Shown: piece by piece, positions 23,941 to 33,166 of the stretch
How positions within the stretch are numbered: the stretch's first letter is position 1
How the letters are laid out: every line of letters begins with the position of its first letter
Source: an uncultured Clostridia bacterium
GTDB lineage: Bacteria; Bacillota; Clostridia; Oscillospirales; Acutalibacteraceae
NCBI GenBank assembly: GCA_937896885.1
Contig: CALBNX010000063.1
Coordinates: 1 to 55,132, forward strand
Reading direction: 5' to 3'
DNA length: 55,132 bases
Notes under the pieces: model-generated
Databases searched by the model: none
Told to the model about the DNA's origin: nothing
The model's input: only the letters and a program-made list of their open reading frames with translations
Program-made: the position numbers and the translations under genes

Positions 23941-24728
23941 TATTGTATTATGTTTCTTACAATATTAAAAATTGTTATTCCCAGCACAAGTAATTGCACA
24001 CAATTAAATGCCTTTTCAACAGTTGCTTCTTTGCATTTTTTATTGAAACTTGCACCGATAAATCCACCTAAAATTGCACCCATAATCATAACAGGTGCAA
24101 CTGACAAATCAAAATTAGAAAATCCCGTTGTGAGTGCTACTGTCGTTAGTTTTGAAACTTGAGCAAAAAGAATTGTTATTAGAGAACATACTGTCGCAGT
24201 TTTTGTGCTTACCGAGAAAAGATAAATAATAAGTGCAACATTTATAGGTCCACCACCGATGCCCAAGAATGATGAGCACACACCTAAAAATACACCAACC
24301 AAGAGAGAAGTGTGTAAACTTTTTAACTCTTTACCCTTGATTTTTTGCTTGTTCTTCATATAAACAAAAACAAACAAAATAAGAATGGCAAGCACAAAAT
24401 TTTGAATAATTGTAACAATAGAGTTGATTTTTAATGCGTCCACAATAAAATCTAAAAGTTTTTCACCAATTATTCCGCCTGCAACCGAGCCGATAGCCAA
24501 GGGAAGTGCCATATTAAATGGAATTTCAGTTTTTGATTTAAATTGTTTGCCTACCGACACAAGTGCCATTGAAAACACGGTAATTGACGAGACAATACCG
24601 ATTGTTTGCACATTAAAGTCGCCTAAAACATCCATAAGTGGCTTGATTATTACTCCGCCACCCATACCCGTAAGTGAGCCTATGGTTGTTGCAAATAGAG
24701 CAAGAAGAAAATATATTAAGTATATCAA
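23940..24728 (-). CDS. TauE/SafE family sulfite/anion permease
   Basis: 262 residues with about eight membrane helices and the two TauE repeats, marked by GSLTGMGGGVIIKPLM near the start and FLGIGGGPINVALI in the middle. Members export sulfite, sulfonates or other small anions. The start is taken as TTG 24728, with GAGG 9 nt upstream; the frame extends to a GTG at 24743 that overlaps this ribosome site. Transported ion unknown. Confidence 0.85.
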   Translation of the reverse strand: MIYLIYFLLALFATTIGSLTGMGGGVIIKPLMDVLGDFNVQTIGIVSSITVFSMALVSVGKQFKSKTEIPFNMALPLAIGSVAGGIIGEKLLDFIVDALKINSIVTIIQNFVLAILILFVFVYMKNKQKIKGKELKSLHTSLLVGVFLGVCSSFLGIGGGPINVALIIYLFSVSTKTATVCSLITILFAQVSKLTTVALTTGFSNFDLSVAPVMIMGAILGGFIGASFNKKCKEATVEKAFNCVQLLVLGITIFNIVRNIIQ

Positions 24729-24769
24729 ACAAACACACCTCACAAATTAGATTTATTTTAACATAATAA

Positions 24770-24798
24770 TTGCAAAAATGCACTACTGTTGGTATAAT
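24770..24798 (+). promoter_or_regulatory. Promoter of the GH29 operon
   Basis: TTGCAA (24770-24775), 17-nt spacer, TATAAT (24793-24798). It overlaps the first possible ATG (24778), which is therefore not the start. Confidence 0.75.
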
Positions 24799-24828
24799 TA
24801 TTTTATCTTAATAGGGTTGGTGGCGCAA

Positions 24829-26304
24829 ATGACAACTGGGGAATATTTGAAATTAATTGATGAAGTCAACGAAAACGGAAAATACAAGGCAGATTGGGAG
24901 TCTTTGTCCCAACACAAAGTACCTTCTTGGTATATGCACGATAAAATAGGAGTGTTTATTCATTGGGGAATTTATTCCGTGCCAGCATTCGGCAATGAGT
25001 GGTATTCAAGGGGTATGTATGACAAGGATGTTCGTGAATTTGAGCATCATAGAAAAACTTGGGGACCACAAGATAAATTTGGATACAAAGATTTTATTCC
25101 AATGTTTAAGGCTGAAAAGTTTGATGCAGAAAAATGGGTTTCGCTCTTCAAAAAAGCGGGTATGAAATATGTTATGCCAGTTGCCGAACACCACGATGGT
25201 TTTGCAATGTATGACACCGAATTCAACCTTTGGAATTCAACAAGAATGGGACCTTGTCGTGATGTTGTGAGTGAAATCAAAACAGAATGTGAAAAGCAAG
25301 GACTTACACTTTGTGCATCAACTCATCGTGCGGAACACTATTTCTTTATGAATCCTGGTCGTCTTTTTGATAGTGATGTCAACGATGAAAAATACCGTGA
25401 TTTCTATGGTCCGGCTGTATATAGTGAAGAATTTGACCCAAAAGTTATTCACAAAACTACCGCCGATACATACTCACAAGGTGCAAGTCAAGAATGGCTC
25501 GAAGACTGGCTTGTGCGTACTTGCGAATTAGTTGATAAATATCAACCATCCGTGCTTTATTTTGACTGGTGGATTCATAATCACAGCTTCAAACCTTATC
25601 TCAAAAAGTTAGCTGCATATTATTACAATCGTGCAGAAGAATGGGGCAAAGAAGTTACAATCAACTATAAGCACGAGGCTTTTCCACCGAATGTGGCAAC
25701 CTTTGATGTTGAGCGTGGAGCATTAACAGGAATTTCGCCAATTTATTGGCAGACTGATACTGCAATCGGTAAACATTCTTGGGGATATACTGCTGACAAT
25801 AAATATAAGAGTGCTCGTCAAGTTATTTGTGACTTAGTTGATATTGTTTCAAAGAATGGTAATTTGCTTATAAATATTGGTCCAAAAGCAGATGGCACAA
25901 TCACCAACGAAGAAACAGAAGTGCTTCTTACAATGGGTGAGTGGCTCAAAATCAATGGTGAAGGTATTTATGGTACAACATTCTGGAAACAATTTGGTGA
26001 AGGTAAAGTTAATGCTAAAGATGGCTTCTTCCAAGATGGTGACGAAAAGAATTTCACAAATAAGGATTTTCGCTTTACATATAAAGATGGTTTTTTATAT
26101 GCATTCCAGATGCGCCCATCAAAAACTATAAAAATCAAAACACTTAGAAAGCACATTCCACACGATTATTTAATTGAGAGTGTTGAATTACTTGGAAGTG
26201 ATGAAAAAATCAACTTTACAAGAGATGAAAAAGCACTTACAATTAAGCTTAAAAGTGAGTTAGAAAATGATTTGCCACTCTGCTTTAAAATTGCAATAGG
26301 ATAA
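24829..26304 (+). CDS. Alpha-L-fucosidase, glycoside hydrolase family 29
   Basis: 491 residues. It opens with the GH29 barrel (FIHWGIYSVPAFGNEWYS, then YVMPVAEHHDGFAMYD) and has the nucleophile Asp at about 245 in VLYFDWW. A C-terminal beta domain follows the NLLINIGPKADGTI motif. It releases L-fucose from glycans with retention. There is no signal peptide, so it is cytosolic. Start chosen at ATG 24829, downstream of the promoter; the ribosome site is weak. It is followed by GH4 and a YjbR gene in one unit. Confidence 0.9.
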   Translation: MTTGEYLKLIDEVNENGKYKADWESLSQHKVPSWYMHDKIGVFIHWGIYSVPAFGNEWYSRGMYDKDVREFEHHRKTWGPQDKFGYKDFIPMFKAEKFDAEKWVSLFKKAGMKYVMPVAEHHDGFAMYDTEFNLWNSTRMGPCRDVVSEIKTECEKQGLTLCASTHRAEHYFFMNPGRLFDSDVNDEKYRDFYGPAVYSEEFDPKVIHKTTADTYSQGASQEWLEDWLVRTCELVDKYQPSVLYFDWWIHNHSFKPYLKKLAAYYYNRAEEWGKEVTINYKHEAFPPNVATFDVERGALTGISPIYWQTDTAIGKHSWGYTADNKYKSARQVICDLVDIVSKNGNLLINIGPKADGTITNEETEVLLTMGEWLKINGEGIYGTTFWKQFGEGKVNAKDGFFQDGDEKNFTNKDFRFTYKDGFLYAFQMRPSKTIKIKTLRKHIPHDYLIESVELLGSDEKINFTRDEKALTIKLKSELENDLPLCFKIAIG

Positions 26305-26316
26305 GGGGATAGTTTT

Positions 26317-27636
26317 ATGAAAATTACATTTATGGGTGCAGGTAGCACAGTTTTTGCAAGAAATGTTATAGGGGACTGTATGTGCACAGAGTCACTTCGC
26401 GATAGCGTGTTTGCCCTTTATGATATAGATGCCGAAAGACTTGAAGAAAGCCGTACAATTCTTGAGGCTATGAGAGTAGCCAAAGGTGGATATGGTAAAA
26501 TTGAGTGCTATGTTGGTGTGGAAAACAGAAAAGATGCACTCCGCGGTGCAAGTTTTGTTGTCAATGCAATTCAGGTTGGTCTTTATGACCCGTGCACAAT
26601 TATTGACTTTGAAGTGCCAAAGAAATACGGTTTAAGACAGACAATTGGTGACACCCTTGGAATCGGTGGTATTATGCGTACACTTCGTACAATACCCGTT
26701 ATGAAAGATTTTGCCGATGATATGGAAGAAGTTTGTCCCGATGCACTTTTCTTGAACTATGTTAACCCAATGGCAATGCTTACAGGATATATGCAAAGAT
26801 ATACTGGAATTAAAACTGTGGGGCTTTGCCACAGTGTTCAGGGTTGCTCAAAATGGTTGCTCAAAAAACTTGATATGGAAGATAAACTCGAGGGTAGAAA
26901 AGAGCTTATTGCAGGTATTAACCATATGGCGTGGCTTCTTGAAATTAAGGACAAAAACGGTGTTGATTTGTATCCTGAAATCAAGTCAAGAGTTGATGAG
27001 TATATGGCTAAACCCGATGCAGATGATAAAGTCAGAATGGATTATATCAAAAATTTCGGTTACTACTGCACAGAATCAAGTGAGCATAATGCAGAGTACA
27101 ATATGTTCTACATAAAAAGCAAATATCCTGAACTTATTGAAAAATATAATATTCCCCTTGACGAATATCCACGCCGTTGTGTGAATCAGATTGAGGGTTG
27201 GAAAAAAGAGTATGCCGAAATGCTCGAAAAGGGTGTAAAAGAACACGAGCGTTCAGAAGAATACGCATCAAGAATTATGGAATCAATAGTAACAGGTGAG
27301 CCTTATCAAATCGGTGGTAATGTGCTGAATACTGGACACCTTATTACAAATCTACCTGAAAATGCTTGTGTTGAAGTGCCTTGCCTTGTGAATGGATATG
27401 GCGTTCATCCTTGCCATGTTGGTGCATTGCCAGTACAATGTGCCGCAATGAATATGACAAACATCAATGTTCAACTCTTAACAATTGAAGCAGCAGTAAC
27501 ATGCAAAAAAGAGCATATCTATCAGGCAGCAATGCTTGACCCACATACTGGCAGTGAGTTAGATATTGACACAATCAAGAAAATGGTTGACGATTTAATT
27601 GTTGCTCACGGCGACTACTTACCAAAATTTAATTGA
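26317..27636 (+). CDS. melA: Alpha-galactosidase/glucosidase, glycoside hydrolase family 4
   Basis: 439 residues. The N-terminal Rossmann motif GAGSTVFARNVIGD binds NAD+. GLCHSVQG (Cys about 171) and NHMAWLLEI hold the Mn2+ ligands. The CHSVQG form is typical of the MelA-type alpha-galactosidases, though other GH4 specificities are close. These enzymes use an NAD+-dependent oxidation-elimination mechanism in the cytosol. It lies 12 nt after GH29 with AAGGGGAT as ribosome site. With fucosidase next to it, blood-group-like or mucin fragments are a reasonable substrate guess. Confidence 0.9.
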   Translation: MKITFMGAGSTVFARNVIGDCMCTESLRDSVFALYDIDAERLEESRTILEAMRVAKGGYGKIECYVGVENRKDALRGASFVVNAIQVGLYDPCTIIDFEVPKKYGLRQTIGDTLGIGGIMRTLRTIPVMKDFADDMEEVCPDALFLNYVNPMAMLTGYMQRYTGIKTVGLCHSVQGCSKWLLKKLDMEDKLEGRKELIAGINHMAWLLEIKDKNGVDLYPEIKSRVDEYMAKPDADDKVRMDYIKNFGYYCTESSEHNAEYNMFYIKSKYPELIEKYNIPLDEYPRRCVNQIEGWKKEYAEMLEKGVKEHERSEEYASRIMESIVTGEPYQIGGNVLNTGHLITNLPENACVEVPCLVNGYGVHPCHVGALPVQCAAMNMTNINVQLLTIEAAVTCKKEHIYQAAMLDPHTGSELDIDTIKKMVDDLIVAHGDYLPKFN

Positions 27637-27637
27637 T

Positions 27638-27997
27638 ATGAAAAGAAAAGATTTAATTAAGCATATAGCTGATTTTTATAGTACAGAGCCCGAATATGTT
27701 TTTGCATCGTCACCTGACTGTGCTGTGTTTCGTCATCATAACAACAAAAAATGGTTTGCTATAATTATGACCATATCAAAGGATAAATTAGGTCTTAAAA
27801 GCACGGAAAACATTGATGTTGTAAATGTTAAAAGTGACCCGATTCTTATTGGTAATCTGATGGGCGAAGTTGGATTTTATCCGGCATATCATATGAATAA
27901 AACTCATTGGATTACAATTAGTCTTGATGGCACAGCAGACGATGAAAAACTAAAATTTTTGTTAGATTTAAGTTTTGATTTGTCAAATAAAAAATAG
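27638..27997 (+). CDS. MmcQ/YjbR family protein
   Basis: 119 residues with the YjbR double-wing fold signature: FRHHNNKKWFAIIM, DVVNVKSDP, and FYPAYHMNKTHWITISLDG. The function of this DNA-binding-like family is not established. ATG 27638 is one base after the GH4 stop and has no clear ribosome site, so translation is probably coupled. It is the last gene of the GH29-GH4 operon. Confidence 0.85.
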   Translation: MKRKDLIKHIADFYSTEPEYVFASSPDCAVFRHHNNKKWFAIIMTISKDKLGLKSTENIDVVNVKSDPILIGNLMGEVGFYPAYHMNKTHWITISLDGTADDEKLKFLLDLSFDLSNKK

Positions 27998-28027
27998 AAC
28001 CCGATGGAAAAATCCATCGGGTTTTTG
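27998..28027. terminator. Bidirectional terminator
   Basis: Perfect 11-bp stem (27998-28008 with 28013-28023), AAAA loop, T-run. It separates the convergent YjbR and GH43 operons. Confidence 0.9.
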
Positions 28028-28939
28028 TTATTCATCTATTCCAAAAGCCTTGACAAGTTTGTCATATTGCTCGTCGGTGATTTTGATAACACCACCGTGA
28101 CGCTTTTTGCGTTTGCCCATATCAAACTGGTCATTATGCAGTTGAATAAACTTGCCTGTTGCAAGGTCATCACATAAAAATGGTGTGTAGCCTTGATGAG
28201 TGTGATACTGGTCAGCAATTAAGCACCATTTCTGCTGCTCTTCAAGATAATATGTTTCAGGACCTTCAAGTCCAAAGAAGTTTGCAAAAACATCTGAATG
28301 GATTGCTTTCCATTCTCCGTCAACAAGCTTTTCACTTCTTTCGATAGTAATTTTTTTGTTGGTTTCGTCTTTAGAAAAGCGATAATAATAGCCGTTGTCC
28401 CAAACAATATTTGTGTCAATCACATCAGTTTTTGCGTCAATGAATTTGAATGTGGGTGAGAATTCTTTAAAATCCTTAGTGAATGTGCCATAAATTCTCT
28501 GTTTATGGTGTAGTTGACCTTTTCCTTTCACACAAGATGCAAAAAACATAAACCAGGCATCTTTTTCTTTACAGAAAATTGCCTCAGGTGCCCAAACACA
28601 ACCTGCATTTTCAACACCCACTTCAACAAGTCTTTCTTCTGACCAGTTGATTAAATCCTCACTCTCCCAGATAACAACTGAACGACTTCCCTTGTGAGAA
28701 AAGTTATACCAGTTGCCACTTGTAGTGAGCAAGTCGGTTGCAATTATAAAATATTTCTTCAGTTTTTCATCATAGACAATGAATGGGTCACGAATACCTT
28801 TTGTACCAAGTCTTGATTTGAGTAATGGCTCGTCATTGCCTAAATCTGTGAAGTGTAGACCATCACGGCTGACTGCAAACCACACATACTCTTGGTCGCT
28901 TTTGGTTTCTGTGAAATGTGTAAATAAATATGCTGACAT
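28028..28939 (-). CDS. Glycoside hydrolase family 43-like protein
   Basis: 303 residues of five-bladed propeller: GIRDPFIVYDEKLKKYFIIATDL carries the putative base Asp, VWAPEAIF a conserved blade motif, DTNIVWDNGYYYRF the third blade, and GLEGPETYY the putative acid Glu. It lacks a signal peptide. It is the third gene of the pgm-sialidase-GH43 operon, 11 nt after the sialidase. It differs from the GH43 at 425-1375 and is not a recent copy. Confidence 0.8.
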   Translation of the reverse strand: MSAYLFTHFTETKSDQEYVWFAVSRDGLHFTDLGNDEPLLKSRLGTKGIRDPFIVYDEKLKKYFIIATDLLTTSGNWYNFSHKGSRSVVIWESEDLINWSEERLVEVGVENAGCVWAPEAIFCKEKDAWFMFFASCVKGKGQLHHKQRIYGTFTKDFKEFSPTFKFIDAKTDVIDTNIVWDNGYYYRFSKDETNKKITIERSEKLVDGEWKAIHSDVFANFFGLEGPETYYLEEQQKWCLIADQYHTHQGYTPFLCDDLATGKFIQLHNDQFDMGKRKKRHGGVIKITDEQYDKLVKAFGIDE

Positions 28940-28950
28940 AGTTTTTCCTG

Positions 28951-30447
28951 TTACATTAATCCTAATTTGAATTTGATATTAGACATTGCTCGTTTGAACT
29001 TAATTGAGCGTTGTGTCTTTGATGAATTATCAGGTTTAAAATCAAGATTTTCACCATTGATTTCATTAATTACACCATCATCTGATACAGTAAAAACTGT
29101 ATATTTAAGATGCGTTGCTTCGTCTTCATAGAAAACTGCAAAATTGCCGTCAGAAAGTTCAGTTAAACAAGAATATCCGTAAAATCCCTGTGTTAAGTGA
29201 TATGTGCTAATCCAGTTAACATTACCATTGTTTTCAGTAAGACCAACACGAAGCACACCATCTGCTCTTGCTTTAAGATTTCCACCTGCAGAGCAGAGAA
29301 TCATTTGCTTACCTTGGATTTTTCTTGATGTTTCCATAAGTGAAACCATACAGTTTTTTGTGCCTTCAAGGGACTTATCTGCACGGAAGGTTGTCCAAGT
29401 TTCACCACCGTCTGTGCTATCAGCGTACGCTATATAGTTGCTCAAGTTTCTTGCATACATACGAAGTGCTTTGTAATTGTCGCTTTCGATTTTTACAAGC
29501 TGTGCCTCACTTGTCTTTCCTATACCTTTTTTAATCTTGATTTTATTGCTTCTGTGCCATGTAAGACCATTGTCATCAGAATAAACAGCACTTGCATTTT
29601 CAAAAATCGGGTCTTTGAAAAGTCCGTTGTTGTCATAAACACAGAAAAGTATTCTCTCTTTGCCGTTATGATTAATTACAACGCCACGACCTGGTCCAAC
29701 ACCTAAAAAAGATTCTTTTTCTTTTTTTACTTGGTCTGAAATAATCTGTGGAGAACTCCAGGTTTTGCCGTTATCGTCACTATATCTTAACCAGAGATAT
29801 GTTGTTCTATAGCATTTTAATTCTGCACAGCTATAAAAAACATTCTGTTGAACTTTTACATTTTCAGAGCCTTTTTGGTCCGCATAAAGTGGCTCACCAT
29901 TTTTATAAAGACGAAATTCTCGGTCAAGAGAATATTCTGTGATTTTGTTGTCGTTTCTTTTGAAAACAGGTGCAAAGTCCCCATCAAAATCACCAACATA
30001 AAATCCAAAAGAGTCTAATTTGTCGCCGTTGTTACCGCTTGTGAGAAGAAGATGCTTTTTGCCGTCAACTTCGCAATAACCTGTACCGGTTTTGCATTGA
30101 AGATAACCACATTCATATGGTTGAGCATCAGCAAGCATAAAAATTCGTCCTGTGCTTGATTGTACGATAACTGAATCAATAAATGATGCGCTGTCAGTTG
30201 ATGTAACTAAGTCTGCATAGTCATCAAAATGGTTGACCATCACGTAATTCCAATCATTATATCCGTCTTTTGAAATTGCAACGGCAATGTCAATGTTGTT
30301 GGGTGAGTCGGCACCGTGACCATAACGAATATCAGCACTAGCCATAACACTACCGTCATTGAGAGTGTAAAGAGCAGGAATACGATTGCGCTCTGAGCCA
30401 TATTCTTTGTGGTCAAAAGGTTGGTCATAAATAATTTTTGAACTCAT
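28951..30447 (-). CDS. Sialidase-like protein (GH33-type propeller), cytosolic
   Basis: 498 residues, six-bladed sialidase fold. RNRIPALY is the (F/Y)RIP-type arginine motif near the start. Asp-boxes are visible as SDDNGKTW, SDDNGLTW and STDGGETW. TSEAQLV fits the catalytic Glu and GYSCLTEL the Tyr region. Exo-sialidases release N-acetylneuraminic acid from glycans. Most bacterial sialidases are secreted, but this one has no signal peptide or anchor. It lies between the phosphohexomutase and GH43 genes. Substrate could be another acidic sugar. Confidence 0.8.
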   Translation of the reverse strand: MSSKIIYDQPFDHKEYGSERNRIPALYTLNDGSVMASADIRYGHGADSPNNIDIAVAISKDGYNDWNYVMVNHFDDYADLVTSTDSASFIDSVIVQSSTGRIFMLADAQPYECGYLQCKTGTGYCEVDGKKHLLLTSGNNGDKLDSFGFYVGDFDGDFAPVFKRNDNKITEYSLDREFRLYKNGEPLYADQKGSENVKVQQNVFYSCAELKCYRTTYLWLRYSDDNGKTWSSPQIISDQVKKEKESFLGVGPGRGVVINHNGKERILFCVYDNNGLFKDPIFENASAVYSDDNGLTWHRSNKIKIKKGIGKTSEAQLVKIESDNYKALRMYARNLSNYIAYADSTDGGETWTTFRADKSLEGTKNCMVSLMETSRKIQGKQMILCSAGGNLKARADGVLRVGLTENNGNVNWISTYHLTQGFYGYSCLTELSDGNFAVFYEDEATHLKYTVFTVSDDGVINEINGENLDFKPDNSSKTQRSIKFKRAMSNIKFKLGLM

Positions 30448-30458
30448 TGATTTTCTCC

Positions 30459-31871
30459 TTAATCAAATAAAAATTTCTTAAATGTATCAATATATTCATT
30501 TGCACGAACAGGGTTTGTGCTTTCTGCAAAAATACGAAGAAGTGGCTCTGTACCAGAGAAACGGCAAATTACATAGCCGTCTTCAAAATAAACCTTGCAA
30601 CCATCTTCATAATTAACACGAACAATCTCATCTTTGAATGTTGGTAATAGTTTGTCAACCATAAGTGTTTTGTTAACCATTGGCTTAATTTCAGGTGCAA
30701 AGCGCATATCATCTTCAACCATTACAAATGTGCCAAATTCTTTTTTGAGCTCGTCAAGAAGCTGGGCAGGGGATTTACCTGTAACGCTGACCATTTCAGC
30801 GAAAAGTGATGCAGCATAAACAGAGTCTTTGCCATGAATGTGACCACGAACAGTAAGACCACCTGATGATTCACCACCAAGAACTGCATCAACTTCATCA
30901 ATTTTTGATGAAATATATTTGAATCCAACAGGAACTTCATAACATTTCTCACCAAAGCTCTCTGCAATTTTATCAAGCATATGTGTTGTTGCAAGGTTGC
31001 GGACAACAGGACCGCGCCAACCCTTGTATTTAACGAGATAGTAATAGAGAAGGCAAAGAATTTCGTTGGCATTGATATAACTACCGTTAGCATCGATAAT
31101 GCCAAGACGGTCACCATCACCGTCCATAGCAATACCAAAGTCGTAACCACCGTTTACAACTTGATTACGAAGTGTGAAAAGACTTCTTTCAGATGGAGCA
31201 GGCATAACGCCCCCAAAATATGCATCTTTATTAATGTTGATAGTGTCAATAGTGCATCTTGCTGTGTGGAAGATTACAAGTAACGGATATGTACCGGAAC
31301 CGTGCATTGAGTCAAAAAGCACACGAAGACCACGCTCACGGAGTGCATTCATATCAAGAAGACCGATAATGTCATCAAGGAATTTATTGAAAGGATTATT
31401 GATATATGTAACAAGTCCTTTTTCAAGAGCAACAGAATAATCCAAAAATTCAACTTCATCAACAGAAGCAATTAATTCTTCAAGATGATTTGTGATTTCA
31501 AGAGGAGCGTCACGTCCCTCTTCAATAATAAGTTTGATACCATTATAGCTTGATGGGTTATGGCTTGCGGTGATTTCAATACCAAAATCAAGTTTTTTGT
31601 CCTTAACTGTGTGCATAACAAGGGGAGTAGGCACACTTCTATCCATAAACAATACATTTATACCGTCATGAGCTAACACCTCTGCAACCCATTTTGCCGC
31701 ATTTTCAGAAAGAAAGCGTCTGTCAAAACCGATAATTACAGGCTTTTCTGTCTTGTTTTCTTCCTGCATCAAAAGGCTTATACCCTTTGCGACACGACGA
31801 ACATTTTCACAGATGAAATCTTCGCCAATAATTGCACGCCAACCACCTGTACCAAATGAAATTTTATTCAC
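30459..31871 (-). CDS. Phosphoglucomutase/phosphomannomutase family
   Basis: 470 residues with all four alpha-D-phosphohexomutase domains: GTGGWRAI at the start, TASHNPSSYNGIK (phosphoserine loop), DGDGDRLG (Mg2+ loop), GESSGG (sugar-binding loop) and RFSGTEPLLR (phosphate-binding loop). It interconverts hexose 1- and 6-phosphates. The length and GESSGG loop fit PGM/PMM rather than GlmM. Start is GTG 31871 with AGAGGTGAT. First gene of the operon, which links glycan breakdown to sugar phosphate metabolism. Confidence 0.9.
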   Translation of the reverse strand: MNKISFGTGGWRAIIGEDFICENVRRVAKGISLLMQEENKTEKPVIIGFDRRFLSENAAKWVAEVLAHDGINVLFMDRSVPTPLVMHTVKDKKLDFGIEITASHNPSSYNGIKLIIEEGRDAPLEITNHLEELIASVDEVEFLDYSVALEKGLVTYINNPFNKFLDDIIGLLDMNALRERGLRVLFDSMHGSGTYPLLVIFHTARCTIDTININKDAYFGGVMPAPSERSLFTLRNQVVNGGYDFGIAMDGDGDRLGIIDANGSYINANEILCLLYYYLVKYKGWRGPVVRNLATTHMLDKIAESFGEKCYEVPVGFKYISSKIDEVDAVLGGESSGGLTVRGHIHGKDSVYAASLFAEMVSVTGKSPAQLLDELKKEFGTFVMVEDDMRFAPEIKPMVNKTLMVDKLLPTFKDEIVRVNYEDGCKVYFEDGYVICRFSGTEPLLRIFAESTNPVRANEYIDTFKKFLFD

Positions 31872-31899
31872 AATATCACCTCTAATAATTTCTTCTCTT

Positions 31900-31928
31900 A
31901 TAATATCAAAATTAACATTTTTTGTAAA
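31900..31928 (-). promoter_or_regulatory. Promoter of the pgm-sialidase-GH43 operon
   Basis: Minus-strand TTTACA (31928-31923), 17-nt spacer, TATTAT (31905-31900). Confidence 0.65.
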
Positions 31929-31940
31929 TAATTTTCAATA

Positions 31941-31980
31941 AAAAATCCCGCAATACTTGTTCGTATCACGGGATTTTTTT
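31941..31980 (-). terminator. Terminator of the alpha/beta hydrolase gene
   Basis: 10-bp stem (31941-31950 with 31969-31978) with an inner ATAC/GTAT extension and flanking A/T runs. Confidence 0.8.
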
Positions 31981-33019
31981 ATTCACTTAAAAAGTCGCGC
32001 TTCATAATACATTCTTCAAAGAATAAATTCGCAGTATCCATAACTGTTAAATCTTCTTTTGTGATGAGTGAATAGTCGATTGACTGATAAATCTCATAAG
32101 CTTCCTGACTGTTTTCTGGCAAAGAGCCAACTTTTGCAAAAACATCGTTGAGATATTGCTCTGCATCTTTTGCAAGATAAACATTATGATATTTGCTATC
32201 ATAAAGAATAGTTCTTGCATTCTGGTTTTCTGCAATTCTGTGTTTCATTCCAACAGGACTGTTTTTCACATTTACGGTCATATCATTGCCACCGTGCATA
32301 ACAAGTGTAGGAATCTGGTTGCTCGAAATTGTGTCGCAGGAACGTAAAATACCGACTTTGCCAAATTTCAAAAGATTCACAATATCAATAAATGGTGTCA
32401 TAAAGCGAATATTTGCCTTTGTTTTCATTTTCACCATATCTGAAAGCAATCTGTTAAGAGAATGAAAAGGCGAGAAAGCAACAATACCTTTGATTTCAAC
32501 ATCAGGTGATAAAGCGGCAACATTACATACACTATATCCACCCCATGAGTGACCTAAAAGCAAGAGGGGTAACTCTTTAAGGTCATCACGAGCTCCAACA
32601 TATTTGATTGCATATTTTAAGTCGATAACACCTTGCGCAAAACCTTTGAGCTTTTTGCCTTGTGATTCGCAAGTGCCCGTGTTGTCATAAGCCAACACAA
32701 GATAACCTTTTTGTGCAAAATAGTTGATTTCTGTGGTATATGCAAGATGCCCTGCACCCATACCGTGAGAAAAAACTATGAGAGCTTTATATTTATCAAT
32801 CTTTGCACCGCTATAAAGAAATCCGTTAAGTGTCTGACCCTCGTCAGACTTAAAACTGATTGGGTGAGCATTAAGATTATCAAAGTTTTTTGCTTTTAAA
32901 TATTTAAGGTTTTCGTTACCCTCACATCTTTTATTGAGCCCTGCTGCATCAAGCAGTTTCGAAGCTAAAATAATGAGAATTACAATAACTGCAAGTATTC
33001 CCAACAAAACGTAAAGCAT
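31979..33019 (-). CDS. Membrane-anchored alpha/beta hydrolase
   Basis: 346 residues. Residues 1-24 form a membrane anchor. FSHGMGAGH is the oxyanion region, LGHSWGGYS holds the nucleophile Ser, HGGNDMTV the acid Asp and SKYHNVY the His. It belongs to the serine aminopeptidase/lipase-like group of hydrolases, and the ester or amide substrate is unknown. It has an AGGAGG ribosome site and its own promoter. Confidence 0.85.
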   Translation of the reverse strand: MLYVLLGILAVIVILIILASKLLDAAGLNKRCEGNENLKYLKAKNFDNLNAHPISFKSDEGQTLNGFLYSGAKIDKYKALIVFSHGMGAGHLAYTTEINYFAQKGYLVLAYDNTGTCESQGKKLKGFAQGVIDLKYAIKYVGARDDLKELPLLLLGHSWGGYSVCNVAALSPDVEIKGIVAFSPFHSLNRLLSDMVKMKTKANIRFMTPFIDIVNLLKFGKVGILRSCDTISSNQIPTLVMHGGNDMTVNVKNSPVGMKHRIAENQNARTILYDSKYHNVYLAKDAEQYLNDVFAKVGSLPENSQEAYEIYQSIDYSLITKEDLTVMDTANLFFEECIMKRDFLSE

Positions 33020-33044
33020 AATATCCCTCCTGATAATTTAAGTT

Positions 33045-33073
33045 ATTTTATCATATTTTGTCGAATTTGTAAA
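33045..33073 (-). promoter_or_regulatory. Promoter of the alpha/beta hydrolase gene
   Basis: Minus-strand TTTACA (33073-33068), 17-nt spacer, TAAAAT (33050-33045). Confidence 0.65.
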
Positions 33074-33091
33074 TATTCGTCTCGAAGTGTC

Positions 33092-33129
33092 ACATTTGTG
33101 TTGTTTTTGCGACAAATGTATGATAAAAT
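33092..33129 (+). promoter_or_regulatory. Promoter and possible operator of the XRE regulator gene
   Basis: TTGTTT (33101-33106), 17-nt spacer, TAAAAT (33124-33129). The perfect inverted repeat ACATTTGT (33092-33099) / ACAAATGT (33112-33119) straddles the -35 element, as expected for an autoregulated XRE repressor. It lies between this promoter and the divergent hydrolase promoter. Confidence 0.55.
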
Positions 33130-33166
33130 AAACAAAATATACTTGCTAGCTTAAGAGGTGTCTAAA

